DNA of 64,000 nucleotides, taken from assembly GCA_019449635.1 (NCBI GenBank), contig JAGRPI010000023.1, positions 1 through 64,000 on the forward strand. The letters are read 5' to 3'. This document shows, one piece after another, positions 37,792-49,248 of the stretch (position 1 is the first letter of the stretch; every line of letters starts with the position of its first letter). The notes under the pieces are model-generated. The model saw only the letters and a program-made list of their open reading frames with translations. It searched no databases and was not told the origin of the DNA. The translations under genes were made by a program, and so were the position numbers. Source of the DNA: Candidatus Ferrigenium bremense (GTDB lineage: Bacteria > Pseudomonadota > Gammaproteobacteria > Burkholderiales > Gallionellaceae).

Positions 37792-40140
37792 CTACACCGC
37801 CGTCAGTTTCGCGTACTCCAGCGCCAGCCATTTGCTGCCCGCGTGCTTGAAGTTGACCTGCACGCGCGCATCCGCGCCGCTGTCCTCCACGCCGGTAATG
37901 GTTCCCTCGCCGAACTTCTGGTGGAACACGCGCTGGCCGATGCGCCATAACCCCTCCCGGCTTCCCCTTGTCAGGGGAGGAGGATTTGCTTCCCCCCTGA
38001 CAAGGGGGGATTGAGGGGGGTTGAGGGTTGGATAGTCAGCAGTAAACGACTTGCGTGCCGCGAACCTCGGCGTCAGCCAATGCACTAACCCCTCCGGCAA
38101 CTCGCGCAGGAAACACGACGCCATGCCGTAATTCACCTGCCCGTGCAGCATGCGGCTCTGCGCGAAGCTCAGGTACAGCCTGCGCCGTGCGCGGGTGATC
38201 GCCACGTACATCAGGCGGCGTTCCTCATCCAGACCGCCGTCCACGTTCTGGCTGTTCTGGTGCGGGAACAAACCCTCCTCCAGCCCGGTGATGAACACGG
38301 TGTGGAACTCCAGCCCCTTCGCCGCATGTACCGTCATCAGGTGCAGCGCATCGTCCTGGTCGCCCGCCTGATGCTCACCCGCCTCCAGTGAGGCGTGTGT
38401 GAGGAAGGAGGTCAGGCTGTCGTCCTCGTTCTCGTGCACGAACAGCGTCGCGGCGTTGACCAGTTCGTTGAGGTTCTCCAGGCGTTCCTCGGCCTCGCGC
38501 CTCTTCGCGGCGGAAGCCTTCTCGCTTTCATAATGCGCGACCAGGCCGCTGTGCTCCAGCACATGGTCGATGATCTCGGGGAGCGGGAGGGTGGAGCCGG
38601 AGGCTCCGGGCACACCCCGGCCTGCCCCTTGCGGGTGGAGCGGCAGTTCGCGCGTCGCGCTGCGCAGCGATTCAATTAGCGCGACGAATGCGGAAACCTT
38701 GCCGCCCGCGCGCGCCGCCGCATCCCACAGCGTCGTCGAATTCATCTTCGCCGCCTCCTGCAACTGCTCGATGCTGCGCGCGCCGATGCCGCGCGTCGGG
38801 AAATTGATGATGCGCAACAGCGCGTTGTCGTCGTCGGTGTTTTCCATCAGGCGCAGGTAGGCCAGCGCGTGCTTGACCTCCTGCCGCTCGAAGAAGCGCA
38901 GCCCGCCGTATACGCGATAAGATAATCCGGCTGAGACCAGCGCATGTTCCAGCACCCGCGACTGCGCGTTGGAGCGGTACAGCAGCGCGATCTCCTTGAG
39001 ATTGATCCCCTCGGATTTCAACTGCCGGATCTCGTCAATGATAAACCCAGCCTCGTCCACATCCGTCGCCGCCTCGTACACGCGCAGTTGCTCCCCGCCG
39101 TTCTCTGCCGTCCACAGGTTCTTGCCGAGGCGGCTGCGGTTATGCTGGATCAGCGCGTTGGCCGCGTCGAGGATGTTGGCGTGCGAACGGTAGTTCTGTT
39201 CCAGCTTGATGACATTCCCGATGTGGAAGTCGCGCAGCAGCTCCTGCATGTTGCCGACGTTCGCGCCGCGGAACGCATAAATCGACTGGTCGTCGTCCCC
39301 TACGGCAAAGAGCGCCGCAGGCGCGATATCATCGCGCAGCGATGCGTTCGCGCCCTCTCCCCCAGCCTCTCCCCCGCGAAGGGGGGAGGGGTGCAGTGGG
39401 AGAGGGTTGGGGAGAGGGCGTTTTTCGCCAACCCCCGCCAGCAGTTTCAGCCAGCGGTATTGCAGCGGGTTGGTATCCTGGAACTCGTCCACCAGGATGT
39501 GTTTGAAGCGCTCCTGGTAATGCTCGCGCAGTTGCGCATTGCGCGACAGCAGCTCGTAGCAGCGCAGCAGCAGCTCGGAAAAATCCACCACGCCCTCGCG
39601 CTGGCATTGCGCATCGTACTCGGCGAAGATCTCCACCTTGCGCCGCGCGTATGGATCGTAGGCCTCGACCTCGTGCGCGCGCAGCCCCTGCTCCTTGCTG
39701 GAGCTGATGAAATTCTGCACCTCGCGCGGCGGATATTTTTCGTCGTCGACATTCATCGTCTTCATCAGCCGCTTGATCGCCGACAACTGGTCGCCTGAGT
39801 CGAGGATCTGGAAGGTCTGCGGCAGGTTCGCCTCGCGGTGATGCGCGCGCAACATGCGGTTGCACAGCCCGTGGAACGTGCCGATCCACATGCCGCGCGT
39901 ATTGATGGGGAGCATCGCGGACAGGCGCGTCACCATCTCCTTCGCCGCCTTGTTGGTGAACGTCACCGCGAGAATGCCGTGCGGGCTGGCCGCCCCCGTG
40001 CTGATGAGATACGCGATGCGCGTGGTCAGCACGCGCGTCTTGCCGCTGCCCGCCCCGGCGAGGATCAGCGCGGACTGGTGCGGCAGGGTGACGGCTAGTC
40101 GTTGTTCGGGATTGAGGCCGGAAAGCAGTGAGGAATTCAT
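37792..40140 (-). CDS. uvrD: DNA helicase II (UvrD) with three in-frame repeat insertions
   Basis: UvrD is the SF1 helicase of nucleotide-excision and mismatch repair. Motifs: AGAGSGKT (29-36), FTNKAAKEM, DEFQDTN (218-224), VGDDDQSIYAFRG (280-292), LEQNYRS, TVHAAKGLEF and VAITRARRRL. The open frame has 782 residues against about 720 in relatives. Extra segments: ~240-272 (PLPNPLPLHPSPLRGGEAGG..., 39330-39426), ~497-519 (38580-38650) and ~706-729 (LNPPQSPLVRGEANPPPLTR, 37954-38025). All fall between motifs or in the C-terminal tail before the Tudor-like end. The start at 40140 (MNSSLLSGLNPEQ) matches the family. Confidence 0.96.
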   Translation of the reverse strand: MNSSLLSGLNPEQRLAVTLPHQSALILAGAGSGKTRVLTTRIAYLISTGAASPHGILAVTFTNKAAKEMVTRLSAMLPINTRGMWIGTFHGLCNRMLRAHHREANLPQTFQILDSGDQLSAIKRLMKTMNVDDEKYPPREVQNFISSSKEQGLRAHEVEAYDPYARRKVEIFAEYDAQCQREGVVDFSELLLRCYELLSRNAQLREHYQERFKHILVDEFQDTNPLQYRWLKLLAGVGEKRPLPNPLPLHPSPLRGGEAGGEGANASLRDDIAPAALFAVGDDDQSIYAFRGANVGNMQELLRDFHIGNVIKLEQNYRSHANILDAANALIQHNRSRLGKNLWTAENGGEQLRVYEAATDVDEAGFIIDEIRQLKSEGINLKEIALLYRSNAQSRVLEHALVSAGLSYRVYGGLRFFERQEVKHALAYLRLMENTDDDNALLRIINFPTRGIGARSIEQLQEAAKMNSTTLWDAAARAGGKVSAFVALIESLRSATRELPLHPQGAGRGVPGASGSTLPLPEIIDHVLEHSGLVAHYESEKASAAKRREAEERLENLNELVNAATLFVHENEDDSLTSFLTHASLEAGEHQAGDQDDALHLMTVHAAKGLEFHTVFITGLEEGLFPHQNSQNVDGGLDEERRLMYVAITRARRRLYLSFAQSRMLHGQVNYGMASCFLRELPEGLVHWLTPRFAARKSFTADYPTLNPPQSPLVRGEANPPPLTRGSREGLWRIGQRVFHQKFGEGTITGVEDSGADARVQVNFKHAGSKWLALEYAKLTAV
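37954..38025. repeat. In-frame repeat 3 in uvrD (C-terminal tail)
   Basis: Facing copies CCCCTTGTCAGGGGAGGA and CCCCCTGACAAGGGGGGA form a strong palindrome read as LNPPQSPLVRGEANPPPLTR. Confidence 0.82.
38580..38650. repeat. In-frame repeat 2 in uvrD
   Basis: GGAGCCGGAGGCTCC forms a hairpin, followed by a CCCCTTGCGGGTGGAG stretch. About 22 residues appear between SLRSATREL and PEIIDHVL, where relatives have few. Confidence 0.65.
39330..39426. repeat. In-frame repeat 1 in uvrD (between motifs II and III)
   Basis: CCCTCTCCCCCAGCCTCTCC, CCGCGAAGGGGGGAGGGG and GGGAGAGGGTTGGGGAGAGG make a double palindrome. It lies between DEFQDTN and VGDDDQ, so the two conserved motifs are pushed about 33 residues apart. 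Confidence 0.82.
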
Positions 40141-40247
40141 GGCGCAATTATCCCACAGGATAGCCGCCGGACGCGCCGCTGATCTCATCGCAATCGATCG
40201 GCTGCCGGCTTGAGGCGGCTTGCGCCATTGCAATGTACCGGCCAAAT

Positions 40248-40281
40248 GAAAACGGGGAACCGGTTCAATCCGGTTCCCCGT
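40248..40281 (-). terminator. Rho-independent terminator of the phosphoribulokinase gene
   Basis: ACGGGGAACCGG pairs perfectly with CCGGTTCCCCGT around TTCAAT. On the minus strand TTTTCATTT follows. It lies 20 bases past the stop. Confidence 0.85.
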
Positions 40282-40301
40282 CGTTGCCGTCGCTTATGGC
40301 C

Positions 40302-41204
40302 TTATTTTTTCTTGCTCTCAATCAGTTCGTGCAGGATCGGCGTCAGGATGAGTTCCATCGCGAAGCTCATCTTGCCGCCGGGCACCACCAGGGTGTTGGG
40401 GCGCGACATGAAGGAATCATGGATCATATTGAGATAGTAGCGAAGATCGATGTAGTCGGATTGGAGCAGATACTTATTGAAACGGATCACCACAAAACTT
40501 TCGTCCAGCGTGGGGATGTCGCGTGAGACGAACGGGTTGGAGGTATCCACCGTCGCGACGCGCTGGAAGTTGATGTGGGTGCGCGAGAACTGCGGCGTGA
40601 CGTATTTGACGTAGTCCGGCATGCGGCGCAAGATGGTGTCCACCGTCGCCTCTGCCGAATAACCGCGCTCTTCCTTGTCGCGATGGATCTTCTGAATCCA
40701 TTCCAGATTAACCACCGGCACCACGCCGATGCCCAGATCCACGTGTTTGCCCGCATCGATGTCGCCATGAGCTGCCAGGCCGTGCAGGCCTTCGTAGAAC
40801 AGCAGGTCGGAATCCGCTTCGATGTCTTCCCACGGGGTGAATTGGCCCGGCTTCAGGTCGGTCAGATCGAAGTGCTTGTTGTGCAACACGGCTTCATCCT
40901 CGCTGTGCACATAGTAACGGCGTCGGCACATGCCGGATTCGCCGTATTGCTTGAAGGTTTCCTCGATCTTGTCGAAGTGGTTCGCTTCCGGGCCGAAGTG
41001 GCTGAACGAATAGTTGCCCGCCTTGGCGGCTTCGGCTACAGCGGCACGGAACGCCATGCGGTCCAGGCTGTGCAGGCTGTCTCCTTCGACTATGGCGGCA
41101 GCAATCTTCTCGCGGCGGAAAATGTTTTCGAAGGCGCGTTTGACGGTAGAAGTGCCCGCGCCGGACGAACCGGTCACGGCAATCACGGGGTGTTTGCGGG
41201 ACAT
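40302..41204 (-). CDS. prkB: Phosphoribulokinase
   Basis: The enzyme phosphorylates ribulose-5-phosphate to ribulose-1,5-bisphosphate, the substrate of RubisCO in the Calvin cycle. The 300-residue product is of the proteobacterial class I type: P-loop GSSGAGTSTV, then VEGDSLHSLDR, SHFGPEANHFDKIE, YEGLHGLA and SRTHINFQRVATVDTSNPF. The start at 41204 (MSRKHPVIAVTG) fits the family; a GTG 24 bases earlier is possible. It is not next to rbcL/rbcS. The PrkB of some heterotrophs is similar, so autotrophy is an inference, strengthened by cbbY and rpe in the same window. Confidence 0.92.
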   Translation of the reverse strand: MSRKHPVIAVTGSSGAGTSTVKRAFENIFRREKIAAAIVEGDSLHSLDRMAFRAAVAEAAKAGNYSFSHFGPEANHFDKIEETFKQYGESGMCRRRYYVHSEDEAVLHNKHFDLTDLKPGQFTPWEDIEADSDLLFYEGLHGLAAHGDIDAGKHVDLGIGVVPVVNLEWIQKIHRDKEERGYSAEATVDTILRRMPDYVKYVTPQFSRTHINFQRVATVDTSNPFVSRDIPTLDESFVVIRFNKYLLQSDYIDLRYYLNMIHDSFMSRPNTLVVPGGKMSFAMELILTPILHELIESKKK

Positions 41205-41255
41205 AAGTTGGCTTTCTTGGAAGGACACAATAAAAATTTCGGACGGTAATTTTAA

Positions 41256-44117
<2,862 letters not shown>

Positions 44118-44126
44118 GAGAACAAG

Positions 44127-44627
44127 ATGCGCCCAGTATTGCGGATGATCGCCCTGTTATTGACCGCCCTGGCGCTGACCGCCTGCGGCTTCCATCTGCG
44201 CGGCCAGGCGGGGATGCCGTTCGACAAGCTGTACCTGGATGCGGCCAACCCCGGCACGCCTTTCATCGCCGAGCTGCGCCGCAACCTGGAAGCCAACAGG
44301 GTGAAGCTGGTGAACACTGCCGAGGAGGCCGATGTGGTGCTCAACATCGTCTTCGAGATCCCCGAGAAGCAGATCCTCACGCTGGGCGGCAGCGGGCGCG
44401 TGAACGAGTTCCAGTTGCGCTACCGCGTTTCGTTGCGCGCCTATGACCTCAAGCTGCAGGACTGGATATCCGCCGAGGAGATCGTGATGCGCCGCGATTA
44501 TTTCCATGACGACACCCAGATCCTCGCCAAGGAAGCCGAGGAGGCCCTGCTCTACCAGAGCATGCGCTCCGACATGGTGCAGCAGATCGTGCGCCGCCTG
44601 AGCCGCGCCAAACCGCAGCCGCAATAA
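44127..44627 (+). CDS. lptE: LPS-assembly lipoprotein LptE
   Basis: LptE is the outer-membrane lipoprotein plug of the LptD/E complex that inserts lipopolysaccharide. The 166-residue product has a lipobox LTACGFHLRG (the CGFxLRG start of mature LptE), then the beta-sandwich with QLRYRVSLRAYD. GGAG precedes the ATG. The order leuS-lptE-holA is conserved and tightly spaced here (9 and 5 bases). Confidence 0.95.
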   Translation: MRPVLRMIALLLTALALTACGFHLRGQAGMPFDKLYLDAANPGTPFIAELRRNLEANRVKLVNTAEEADVVLNIVFEIPEKQILTLGGSGRVNEFQLRYRVSLRAYDLKLQDWISAEEIVMRRDYFHDDTQILAKEAEEALLYQSMRSDMVQQIVRRLSRAKPQPQ

Positions 44628-44632
44628 TCCCC

Positions 44633-45634
44633 ATGCCGATCACCAGCGAAGAACTGCCGCGCCACCTCGCCTCCGGCCTCAAGCCGCTGTATGTGGTGTA
44701 CGGCGACGCGCTGCTGCTGGCGGTCGAGGCGGCGGACAGCATCCGCGCGGCGGCGCGCGCGGCCGGCTACAGCGAGCGCGAGACCTTTGTCGCCGAACAG
44801 CATTTCAAATGGGGCGAGCTGCGCAACAGCGCGCAAAGCCTGTCGCTGTTCGCCGAGCGCAAGATCATCGACCTGCGCATCCCGTCCGGCAAGCCCGGCA
44901 CGGAAGGCGGGCAGGCATTACAGGACTATGTCGCCAACCTGAGCCCGGACATCCTGACGCTGATCTCCCTGCCCAAGATGGACTGGACCGCGCAGAAGAG
45001 CCAGTGGTTCGGCGCGCTGGAACGGCACGGCGTGATGGTTTCCGCCGACGATATCCCGCGCAACGCGCTGCCGCGCTGGATCACCGCCCGCCTGAAGCGG
45101 CAGGAGCAGAGCGCCGACGAGGCCACGCTGGAATTCCTCGCCGACCGTTGCGAAGGCAACCTGCTCGCGGCGTTTCAGGAGATCCAGAAGCTCGCGCTGC
45201 TGTTCCCCGCCGGGCAACTGTCCTTCGAACAGGTCAAGGATGCGGTGATGGACGTGGCACGCTACGACATCTTCAAGCTCTCCGAAGCCATGCTGAGCGG
45301 CGACACGGCACGTTTTGCGCGCATCCTCGACGGCCTGCGTGCCGAAGGGACCGCCACCGTGCTGGTACTGTGGGCGGTCAGCGAAGATATCCGCACGCTG
45401 GGCAAGGTGCTGCAAGTGGCACAACGCGGCGGCAACCTCGGTACCGCCCTGCGCGACCTGCGGGTGCGCAAAGACCGACAGGGATTGATCGAGCATGCGG
45501 CGCGCCGGCTGAAGTTCCCGCATATCGAACGCGCCCTGCTTCAGGCCGCGCGGCTGGACAAGACCATCAAGGGCCTGCGCCAGGGCGATGTTTGGGATGA
45601 ATTGCTGCAACTGGGATTGCGCTTCGCGAAATAA
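44633..45634 (+). CDS. holA: DNA polymerase III delta subunit
   Basis: HolA opens the beta clamp within the clamp loader. The 333-residue product shows the AAA+-like N domain (LYVVYGDALLLAVEAADSIR), the YDIFKLSEAMLSGD segment and the C-terminal collar helices. It follows lptE by five bases and ends the operon before a repeat. Confidence 0.95.
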   Translation: MPITSEELPRHLASGLKPLYVVYGDALLLAVEAADSIRAAARAAGYSERETFVAEQHFKWGELRNSAQSLSLFAERKIIDLRIPSGKPGTEGGQALQDYVANLSPDILTLISLPKMDWTAQKSQWFGALERHGVMVSADDIPRNALPRWITARLKRQEQSADEATLEFLADRCEGNLLAAFQEIQKLALLFPAGQLSFEQVKDAVMDVARYDIFKLSEAMLSGDTARFARILDGLRAEGTATVLVLWAVSEDIRTLGKVLQVAQRGGNLGTALRDLRVRKDRQGLIEHAARRLKFPHIERALLQAARLDKTIKGLRQGDVWDELLQLGLRFAK

Positions 45635-45644
45635 ACATGCAATT

Positions 45645-45783
45645 TAGCCACGGATTTACACGGATGAACACGGATTATCAATGGACCGATTCGTTATCTA
45701 CCCTTGCATCCGGGCGAATGGCGGATTCTTCCACAATATTTTGTTTTATCGGTGGCAATCCGTGTATATCCGTGGCTAATCGC
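45645..45783. repeat. CCACGGAT-family inverted repeat
   Basis: Arms TTAGCCACGGATTTACACGG (left) and CCGTGTATATCCGTGGCTAA (right) pair around about 90 bases. It ends 14 bases before the cutA ATG, where no Shine-Dalgarno site is visible. Confidence 0.85.
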
Positions 45784-45796
45784 CGCTTTTAATATT

Positions 45797-46126
45797 ATGT
45801 ACGACGTTTTACTTGTCATCACCAACCTGCCGGATGCGCAAGCCGCCGGACAACTGGCGCAGCGGCTGATCGAGGAACGGGTGGCGGCCTGCGTGAACCA
45901 GCTCGCACCCTGCACCTCGACTTACCGCTGGCAGGGCGGCATCGAAACCGCTGCCGAAGTGCCGCTGCTGATCAAGACCACACGTGCCGCCTATCCGCGC
46001 CTCGAGCAACTGATCCTCGCGGCTCATCCCTACGAACTTCCCGAAATCATCGCTGTCCCTGTAACGACTGGTCTGCCTGCCTATCTGGACTGGGTAGCCC
46101 AGGAAACCAACACCCTCAAGGAATAA
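45797..46126 (+). CDS. cutA: Divalent-cation tolerance protein CutA
   Basis: CutA is a small trimeric ferredoxin-fold protein linked to copper tolerance; its direct role is unsettled. The 109-residue product shows VAACVNQLAPCTSTYRWQG, the LIKTT strand and the HPYELPEIIAVPV motif. It is followed after three bases by dsbD, a pairing conserved in proteobacteria. Confidence 0.94.
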   Translation: MYDVLLVITNLPDAQAAGQLAQRLIEERVAACVNQLAPCTSTYRWQGGIETAAEVPLLIKTTRAAYPRLEQLILAAHPYELPEIIAVPVTTGLPAYLDWVAQETNTLKE

Positions 46127-46129
46127 CCC

Positions 46130-48103
46130 ATGCGTTTTGTACTAACGGCCATGGCAAATTGGCCACCCCTGATAATGAAACTCGCCATGCTGGTTTCCCT
46201 CCCCCCAACCCTCGCCCGCAAGCGGGCGAGGGTGCGTACGAATCGCTACGCGAATTTTGCATTAATGCTGCTGTCATGTTTCATGGCTCCCGCCGCAAAT
46301 GCGGGAGGTTTGCTGGATCGCCTGCCCGGCCTGAGCGGCAGCAAGCAGCCCAATTTTCTCCCGCCGGACCAGGCTTTCGGCCTGCAAGTCACCGTGCGCG
46401 ACGCGCATACCCTGCTGGCCAGTTTGAACGTGACGCCGGGCTACTATCTATACCGCGACAAGATCAAATTCGAGATCAAGGACGGTACGGCCAGGATCCA
46501 GGCAGTGAATCTGCCGAGGGGCGAGATGAAACAGGATCCCTCTTTCGGCAAGACCGAAGTATTCCATCGCTCGATCCAGGTCGAGATCGCGCTGAACCGT
46601 CCGGGCGGAGCAGCCAACGGCATCACGCTGGACGCTGTCTATATGGGTTGCAGCGAGGAGGGGCTATGCTACCCGCCCATCAAGAAGTCGGTACAGCTTG
46701 ACCTGCCGGATGCCAGGACCGGCCAGCGCACCCCGGCGATGACCGAAGCGCCGCCCCCATCGGTTATCAAGCCCCTGCCAGCCGCGCCCGCCACTGAAAA
46801 CACCCGGATCGCGCAGCTCTTCAAGGGCGGCAGTTTCTGGCTGATTATTTCCTTTTTCTTCGGCGCTGGGCTGCTGCTCGCCCTGACTCCCTGCGTATTC
46901 CCGATGATCCCCATCCTGTCCGGCATCATCGTCGGGCGCGGCCACAAGATCACCAGGATGCACGCCTTCGTCCTGTCGCTGGCTTACGTGCTGGGCATGG
47001 CGATCACTTATGCCGCCGCCGGGGTGGCGGCGGGATTTTCCGGCAGCCTGATCTCCAACGCGCTGCAAACGCCCTGGGTGCTCGGCAGTTTCTCCGCGCT
47101 GTTCGTGCTGCTGTCGCTGTCCATGTTCGGGTTTTACGAGTTTCAGTTGCCGACCGCGTTGCAAAGCAAGCTGACCGACACCAGCAACCGCCTGCACGGC
47201 GGACACCTGTCCGGCGTGTTCGCGATGGGCGCCCTGTCCGCCATCATCATGGGGCCGTGCGTGGCCGCACCGCTGGCCGGCGCGCTGCTCTATATCGGCC
47301 AGACGCATGATGCCGTGCTGGGCGGAATCGCCCTGTTCGCGCTGGCACTGGGCATGGGCGCACCGCTGCTGCTGATCGGCACCTCGGCCGGCGTATTGCT
47401 GCCCAGGGCCGGCGCATGGATGGACTCGGTCAAGAAATTCTTTGGTGTGATGCTGCTGGCGCTGGCGATCTGGATCGTCCAGCCGCTGCTGCCGGTCGGC
47501 GTGCAGATGCTGCTGTGGGCGGCGTTGCTGATCTTCTCCGGGATTTACCTGCGCGCGCTGGATACCCTGCCGCATAATGCCAGCGGCTGGCACAGGCTGT
47601 TCAAGGGCATCGGCCTGATCGCCCTGCTGCTCGGCGTGGCTTATCTGATCGGCGCCCTATCCGGGGCGCGCGACCTGCTGCGCCCGCTCGGCAACATCGG
47701 CCGCGCCGAAGTGCAGGCTCCCGCCACGCTGCAATTCTCCCGTGTCAGTGACGTCGCGGAGCTCGATCGGCGCATCGCCCAGGCGCGCGGTCAGGCCAAC
47801 GGACGCGGACAAATGGTGATGCTGGATTTCTACGCCGAGTGGTGCGTCTCCTGCAAGGAAATGGAACGCTTCACCTTTGCCGATGCCGCCGTGCAAGCCA
47901 GACTCGAACCGGTGCTGCTGCTGCAGGCGGACGTCACCGCCAACAGCGAGGCCGACCAAGCATTGCTCAGGCGCTACGGCCTGTACGGCCCACCCGCCAT
48001 CCTGTTTTTTGATGCGCAAGGCAGGGAATTGGGCGATTTTCGCGTGACGGGCTATCAGGACGCCGCGCGCTTCCTGAAATCGCTGCAAGCTGCGGGAATC
48101 TAA
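46130..48103 (+). CDS. dsbD: Thiol:disulfide interchange protein DsbD
   Basis: DsbD moves electrons from cytoplasmic thioredoxin across the inner membrane to DsbC and the cytochrome-maturation thioredoxins. The 657-residue protein has the periplasmic alpha domain (GCSEEGLCYPP), eight helices with ALTPCVFPMIP and GPCVAAPLAGALLYIG, and a C-terminal thioredoxin domain with WCVSCK. The signal peptide is odd: a repeat (46195-46240, CCCTCGCCCGCAAGCGGGCG) supplies LPPTLARKRARVRTNR just before the hydrophobic core FALMLLSCFMAPAANA, so the positive n-region is repeat-encoded. The true start could be 46130, 46151 or 46175. Confidence 0.94.
   Translation: MRFVLTAMANWPPLIMKLAMLVSLPPTLARKRARVRTNRYANFALMLLSCFMAPAANAGGLLDRLPGLSGSKQPNFLPPDQAFGLQVTVRDAHTLLASLNVTPGYYLYRDKIKFEIKDGTARIQAVNLPRGEMKQDPSFGKTEVFHRSIQVEIALNRPGGAANGITLDAVYMGCSEEGLCYPPIKKSVQLDLPDARTGQRTPAMTEAPPPSVIKPLPAAPATENTRIAQLFKGGSFWLIISFFFGAGLLLALTPCVFPMIPILSGIIVGRGHKITRMHAFVLSLAYVLGMAITYAAAGVAAGFSGSLISNALQTPWVLGSFSALFVLLSLSMFGFYEFQLPTALQSKLTDTSNRLHGGHLSGVFAMGALSAIIMGPCVAAPLAGALLYIGQTHDAVLGGIALFALALGMGAPLLLIGTSAGVLLPRAGAWMDSVKKFFGVMLLALAIWIVQPLLPVGVQMLLWAALLIFSGIYLRALDTLPHNASGWHRLFKGIGLIALLLGVAYLIGALSGARDLLRPLGNIGRAEVQAPATLQFSRVSDVAELDRRIAQARGQANGRGQMVMLDFYAEWCVSCKEMERFTFADAAVQARLEPVLLLQADVTANSEADQALLRRYGLYGPPAILFFDAQGRELGDFRVTGYQDAARFLKSLQAAGI
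46195..46240. repeat. In-frame CCCTCGCCCGC repeat in the dsbD signal peptide
   Basis: CCCTCGCCCGCAAGCGGGCG plus AGGG is a compact palindrome of the CCCTCTCC family. Its translation carries six basic residues placed ahead of the membrane-spanning signal core. Confidence 0.8.
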
Positions 48104-48167
48104 GGTTTTTTACCTATCTTCGTCAAAATACTAGACAACTAGCCCCAATTTACGGCAAACTGCGCAC

Positions 48168-48638
48168 ATGAAAACCAGCACTGCCAACAAGGCGAACTGC
48201 GCCAAAAACATCTTGGTGCTGCACGGACCCAACCTGAACCTGCTCGGCAGCCGCGAGCCGGACGTGTATGGATGCGTCACGTTAGACGAAATTAATGCAC
48301 GTTTAATGACATTAGCCGGCAAGAATGGCGCAAACCTGTTTTGCTTCCAGAGCAACTCGGAAACCGCGCTGGTTGAACGGGTGCAGCAGGCGCGCAGCGA
48401 CGGCACGGACTTCATCGTCATCAATCCGGCGGCATTCACCCATACCAGCGTGGCCCTGCGTGACGCGCTGGCGGCAGTGGGCATCCCGTTCATCGAGGTA
48501 CATCTTTCCAACGTGTTCGCGCGTGAAGCATTCCGCAAGGAATCGTTCTTCTCCGACCTCGCCATTGGAGTAATCAGCGGCCTGGGCGCGGCGGGTTATG
48601 AACTTGCAGTGCAATATGCGCTGAAACATAAAAACTAG
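48168..48638 (+). CDS. aroQ: Type II 3-dehydroquinate dehydratase
   Basis: AroQ dehydrates 3-dehydroquinate in the shikimate pathway. The 156-residue product has [19 protein letters not shown] (active-site Tyr in the lid), [23 protein letters not shown] and the [15 protein letters not shown] segment with catalytic His. It sits between dsbD and accB, the usual betaproteobacterial order. Confidence 0.96.
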   Translation: MKTSTANKANCAKNILVLHGPNLNLLGSREPDVYGCVTLDEINARLMTLAGKNGANLFCFQSNSETALVERVQQARSDGTDFIVINPAAFTHTSVALRDALAAVGIPFIEVHLSNVFAREAFRKESFFSDLAIGVISGLGAAGYELAVQYALKHKN

Positions 48639-48655
48639 AACTCAAGGAGGGCATC

Positions 48656-49102
48656 ATGGATTTACGCAAGCTCAAGACACTGATCGAGCTGGTGGAAGGC
48701 TCCGGCATTGCCGAACTGGAAATCAGCGAAGGCGAAGAACGCGTACGCATCACGCGCACCGTGACCGCCGCGCCGCAACCAGTCTATGCGCCGGCCCCGC
48801 AGCCCGTAGCTGCCGCACAGCAACCCGCCGCTGCTGCAGCGGAACCCGCCAAACCCGCCGCACCCGAAGGCCATGTGGTGAAATCGCCGATGGTCGGCAC
48901 CTTCTACCGCTCCGCCTCGCCGGGTTCCAAGCCCTTCGCGGATGTCGGCCAAAGCGTGAACAGCGGCGATACCCTGTGCATCATCGAGGCGATGAAGCTG
49001 CTGAACGAGATCGACGCCGACCAGACCGGGGTCATCAAGGCTATCCTCGTAGAGAATGGGCAGCCGGTCGAGTTCGGGCAGCCGTTATTTGTCATTGGCT
49101 AA
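48656..49102 (+). CDS. accB: Biotin carboxyl carrier protein of acetyl-CoA carboxylase
   Basis: AccB carries biotin for acetyl-CoA carboxylase, the first step of fatty-acid synthesis. The 148-residue product has the N-terminal [20 protein letters not shown] segment, an Ala/Pro-rich swinging linker and the biotin-lysine motif [16 protein letters not shown] precedes the ATG. accC follows after a repeat. Confidence 0.97.
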   Translation: MDLRKLKTLIELVEGSGIAELEISEGEERVRITRTVTAAPQPVYAPAPQPVAAAQQPAAAAAEPAKPAAPEGHVVKSPMVGTFYRSASPGSKPFADVGQSVNSGDTLCIIEAMKLLNEIDADQTGVIKAILVENGQPVEFGQPLFVIG

Positions 49103-49105
49103 GAC

Positions 49106-49240
49106 GTGAAAAGTGAAACGTGAAAAGTGAAACGTGAAAAGTGAAACGTGAAAAGTGAAACGTAACCCTCCCGGCAGGGAGGGTCGCGCCAGAGGCGCGG
49201 GGTGGGCATCACCTTTCACGTTTCACCTTTCACGCATAAG
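49106..49240. repeat. Tandem GTGAAAAGTGAAAC array with inverted right arm
   Basis: The 14-base unit GTGAAAAGTGAAAC is repeated about four times, then a CCCTCCCGGCAGGGAGGG hairpin follows, then CACCTTTCACGTTTCACC on the right. The whole can fold into one long hairpin between accB and accC and ends nine bases before the accC ATG. Units are contiguous, so it is not a CRISPR. Confidence 0.82.
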
Positions 49241-49248
49241 GTGAAACA

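Noticed and set aside
49106-49165. Regular short repeats that resemble a CRISPR array
   Set aside because: Units of 14 bases are contiguous with no spacers and no cas genes occur in the window; it is a tandem repeat with an inverse arm.
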